A DNA stretch of 64,000 bases. It comes from an uncultured Bulleidia sp. Its GTDB lineage: Bacteria > Bacillota_I > Bacilli_A > Erysipelotrichales > Erysipelotrichaceae. A program made the translations under genes and the position numbers. Below are positions 62,345 through 64,000 of the stretch, piece by piece. Each line of letters starts with the position of its first letter. Within the stretch, counting starts at the first letter, position 1. The stretch spans positions 62,001-126,000 of the forward strand of contig CAMUDN010000003.1 in assembly GCA_947087645.1 (NCBI GenBank), written 5' to 3'. Under the pieces are notes generated by a model, which worked only from the letters and a program-made list of their open reading frames with translations, was not told the origin of the DNA and did no database searches.

Positions 62345-62868
62345 TAAATATTGTTTTATATGAACCGGAAATACCGAGTAATACAGGTAATATTATGCGT
62401 ACATGTGCAGCTTTTAATATGCGTTTGCATTTAATTGAACCATTAGGTTTTCATTTAGATGAAAAGCACTTAAAAAGAGCAGGTATGGATTATCGTAAAG
62501 ATGTTCATTTTAAGACTTACATGAATTGGTCTACTTTTTTAGCTGAACATGGTGATAAAGGTGTTTTTTATTATGTGACCCGTTATGGCAAGCATACGCC
62601 AGATGCATATCATTATTCTAATGATAAAGATATTTACTTAATTTTTGGTAAAGAAAGTACTGGAATTCCTAAAGAAATATTAGCTCAAAACTTAGATTAT
62701 TGTTTGAGAATTCCTATGGTTCCGAATGCTCGTTCTTTAAATTTAAGTAATTGTGTAGCAATATGTGCTTATGAAGTTATTAAGCAATTATCATATACTG
62801 ATTTGAGTGAAGTCGAAGTTATTAAAGGAGAAAATTTTTTAAACCAATTTAAAAATGTAGATAAATAG
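62341..62868 (+). CDS. trmL: tRNA (cytidine/uridine-34 2'-O)-methyltransferase
   Basis: 175-residue SPOUT enzyme. INIVLYEPEIPSNTGNIMRTCAA, LHLIEPLGF, LIFGKESTGIP and the trefoil-knot end RIPMVPNARSLNLSNCVAICAYE match TrmL/YibK. It methylates the wobble ribose of tRNA-Leu. Overlaps the DUF1461 stop. Confidence 0.94.
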   Translation: MINIVLYEPEIPSNTGNIMRTCAAFNMRLHLIEPLGFHLDEKHLKRAGMDYRKDVHFKTYMNWSTFLAEHGDKGVFYYVTRYGKHTPDAYHYSNDKDIYLIFGKESTGIPKEILAQNLDYCLRIPMVPNARSLNLSNCVAICAYEVIKQLSYTDLSEVEVIKGENFLNQFKNVDK

Positions 62869-62877
62869 AGGTATGAA

Positions 62878-63084
62878 ATGATTGAATCAGTGAATGATTT
62901 TATGTCAATGATAGTAATTATCTTAACAATTCTGATAGGCTTTTATTTTTTATTGAAAAATATAATTAAAAAAAAGTTTTTGCCAAAAAGTAAAAATGAA
63001 TATTACACACTTATTGGTGCTATGATAGATGAGCGTACAAAAAGGAAGGAGAAGAAACATTATTATGATTCAAGAAAGTATTAA
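62878..63084 (+). CDS. Small single-TM protein, unrecognised
   Basis: 68 residues: one TM (FMSMIVIILTILIGFYFLLK), then a basic tail. GAGGT lies just upstream of ATG, 9 bases after trmL. It overlaps the Rid gene start by 20 bases. No family recognised. Confidence 0.55.
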   Translation: MIESVNDFMSMIVIILTILIGFYFLLKNIIKKKFLPKSKNEYYTLIGAMIDERTKRKEKKHYYDSRKY

Positions 63085-63511
63085 TTCAAAATCTTTATTT
63101 CATTATGATGTAAGTTCTTCAGCTGTGAAAAGTGGTGATGCAATTTATATCTCAGCACAATTACCAATTGATAAAGATGGACAATTGATTAGTGATAATA
63201 TCATTAAACAAACGATAAAATGTTTAGATAATATTGCAATTATTTTACAAGAAGCAGGCTTAAATATGACATATGTTTTAGCAATGAAAATATATTTAAG
63301 TGATATTGATGATTTAGCAATTGTTAACCGTAAATTAGCTACTTATTTTAAACCACCATATCCAGCTCAAACAGTAATTGCTGTTTCAGCTTTACCTTTT
63401 AAAGCTAAAATCCAGATTGAAGCTTTCGCAATTGATACAAGAGCAATTGAACTGATGATTTCGGCAGAACAGAATTGTGATCAAAAAGTATGTACAATAA
63501 AAGATGAATAG
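63065..63511 (+). CDS. Rid-family protein lacking the catalytic arginine
   Basis: 148 residues of the YjgF/YER057c/UK114 fold: SGDAIYISAQLPID, IIKQTIKCLDNIAIILQEAGLNM, MKIYLSDI, VSALPFKAKIQIEAFAI. In RidA the motif PAR-x-x-x-x-V supplies the Arg (R105 in E. coli) needed to deaminate reactive imines; here it reads PAQTVIAV, with Gln102. The usual SGQ is SAQ. So enamine deaminase activity is doubtful. An extra C-terminal tail of about 25 residues has two Cys. I start at ATG 63065; SD GGAAGGAG is about 13 bases upstream. Confidence 0.75.
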   Translation: MIQESINSKSLFHYDVSSSAVKSGDAIYISAQLPIDKDGQLISDNIIKQTIKCLDNIAIILQEAGLNMTYVLAMKIYLSDIDDLAIVNRKLATYFKPPYPAQTVIAVSALPFKAKIQIEAFAIDTRAIELMISAEQNCDQKVCTIKDE

Positions 63512-63529
63512 ATGATAAGGAATGGTAAT

Positions 63530-64000
63530 ATGCTTAAAATTTTAAATGTTCGCTTTGTAAAAAAAGATATTCGTAATATTTTATTAATTACATTATCTGC
63601 TCTTTTATATGCTTATGGTATGGAAACATTTGTTAAATCAGGAAATTTATATCCGAGTGGTTTTGCTGGTATATCAATTTTATTGATTCAAATTGTACAT
63701 GATATAAGTGGCTTTTCAATTTCTTTTTCCTTTGTTTATTTTTCATTAAATATTATTATCACTTTTATTGTTTGGAAAAAAATAGGACATAAATTTATTC
63801 TTTTTTCTTTGCTTTGGTATAGTCTTGTTTCTTTTTTTATGGTAATTATGAACTTTAGTGTGATCACAGATGATCCATTATTGATTTCTGTTTTTGGCGG
63901 TATTCTAAATGGTTTTGCAATTGGTATTGCTTTAAATGCTAATGCATCAAGTGGTGGTTTAGATTTTGTGGCAATTGATTTAAGTGCTCGTTTGAATAAG
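63530..64000 (+). CDS. YitT-family membrane protein, 3' end outside window
   Basis: 157 codons open to the window edge. DIRNILLITLSALLYAYGMETFVKSGNLYPSGFAGISIL is the YitT N terminus (DUF161), with TM segments; GGILNGFAIGIALNANASSGGLDFVAI is the second family motif. Members are poorly characterised membrane proteins of Firmicutes. AAGG lies before ATG. Confidence 0.88.
   Translation, partial: MLKILNVRFVKKDIRNILLITLSALLYAYGMETFVKSGNLYPSGFAGISILLIQIVHDISGFSISFSFVYFSLNIIITFIVWKKIGHKFILFSLLWYSLVSFFMVIMNFSVITDDPLLISVFGGILNGFAIGIALNANASSGGLDFVAIDLSARLNK

Noticed and set aside
1..64000. CRISPR array, prophage, rRNA genes or replication origin
   Set aside because: No spaced direct repeats, cas genes, phage structural or integrase genes, rRNA sequence or DnaA-box cluster were seen.

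Overview
The window is low-GC DNA from a Gram-positive bacterium (Bacillota). It uses the standard code: TGG encodes Trp and TGA appears only as a stop. Gene content (Asp23/Gls24, FemAB enzymes, PRD-type PTS regulators, a ytxG-like/ccpA/tyrS cluster, lipoproteins, T-box leader) and the very AT-rich, Leu=TTA and Arg=CGT coding style fit the Erysipelotrichia or a near relative. I infer this placement from general character and did not search for it. Nearly all genes are on the + strand; only ispH, degV, a metallophosphoesterase and gltX are on the - strand.

Layout. 1-5.3 kb: ribF (cut by the window edge), an RNA m5C methyltransferase, a divergent RelA/SpoT-fold protein, Asp23, the infC-rpmI-rplT operon with an attenuator leader, and tRNA-Glu. 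5.4-8.3 kb: two tandem FemAB-type enzymes and rpsO. 8.4-12.5 kb: a MacB/FtsX-type ABC pair whose permease carries a very long coiled coil. 12.6-16.1 kb: pnp, trmB and a lipoprotein. 16.2-19.2 kb: a four-gene operon with a small [FeFe]-hydrogenase-like cysteine protein plus a complete SsuABC/NMT1-type importer. 19.4-20.1 kb: a disordered acidic protein with two copies of an S-P-x-aromatic-G motif. 20.3-23.3 kb: a galactitol-type PTS operon behind a catabolite-repression site, with its EIIC gene cut off. 23.4-28.2 kb: a foreign-looking block with a Fur-boxed siderophore ABC operon and IS3/IS30 scars. 28.4-31.5 kb: ytxG-like genes, ccpA and tyrS. 31.5-40 kb: lipoprotein, flippase, rsuA, ispH, DEAD-box helicase, an SGNH/MBOAT O-acylation pair and degV. 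40.1-46.7 kb: dnaE, a two-component system, a tRNA methyltransferase and an M20-peptidase relic. 46.9-50.3 kb: a CydDC-like exporter. 50.4-54.7 kb: KDPG-type aldolase with a complete fructose-family PTS and its PRD regulator. 54.8-64 kb: degenerate metallophosphoesterase and HAD proteins, T-box-leuS, gltX, tRNA-Gln, rdgB, a DUF1461 protein, trmL, a Rid protein without its key arginine, and a partial YitT protein.

Themes. (1) The most novel-looking unit is the hydrogenase-like protein plus importer (16189-19189). (2) Several proteins keep a recognisable enzyme fold but have lost catalytic residues (M20 relic, metallophosphoesterase, HAD-IIA protein, Rid protein, possibly the RelA/SpoT protein). 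(3) Several genes, dnaE among them, have a TATAAT-like box ending 6-8 bases before the ATG and no Shine-Dalgarno sequence, suggesting leaderless mRNAs. (4) A working-looking T-box at leuS can be compared directly with a decayed 3' half-T-box at tyrS. (5) Carbon control can be read within the window: ccpA is encoded at 29137 and a cre-like site overlaps the promoter of the PTS operon at 20310.
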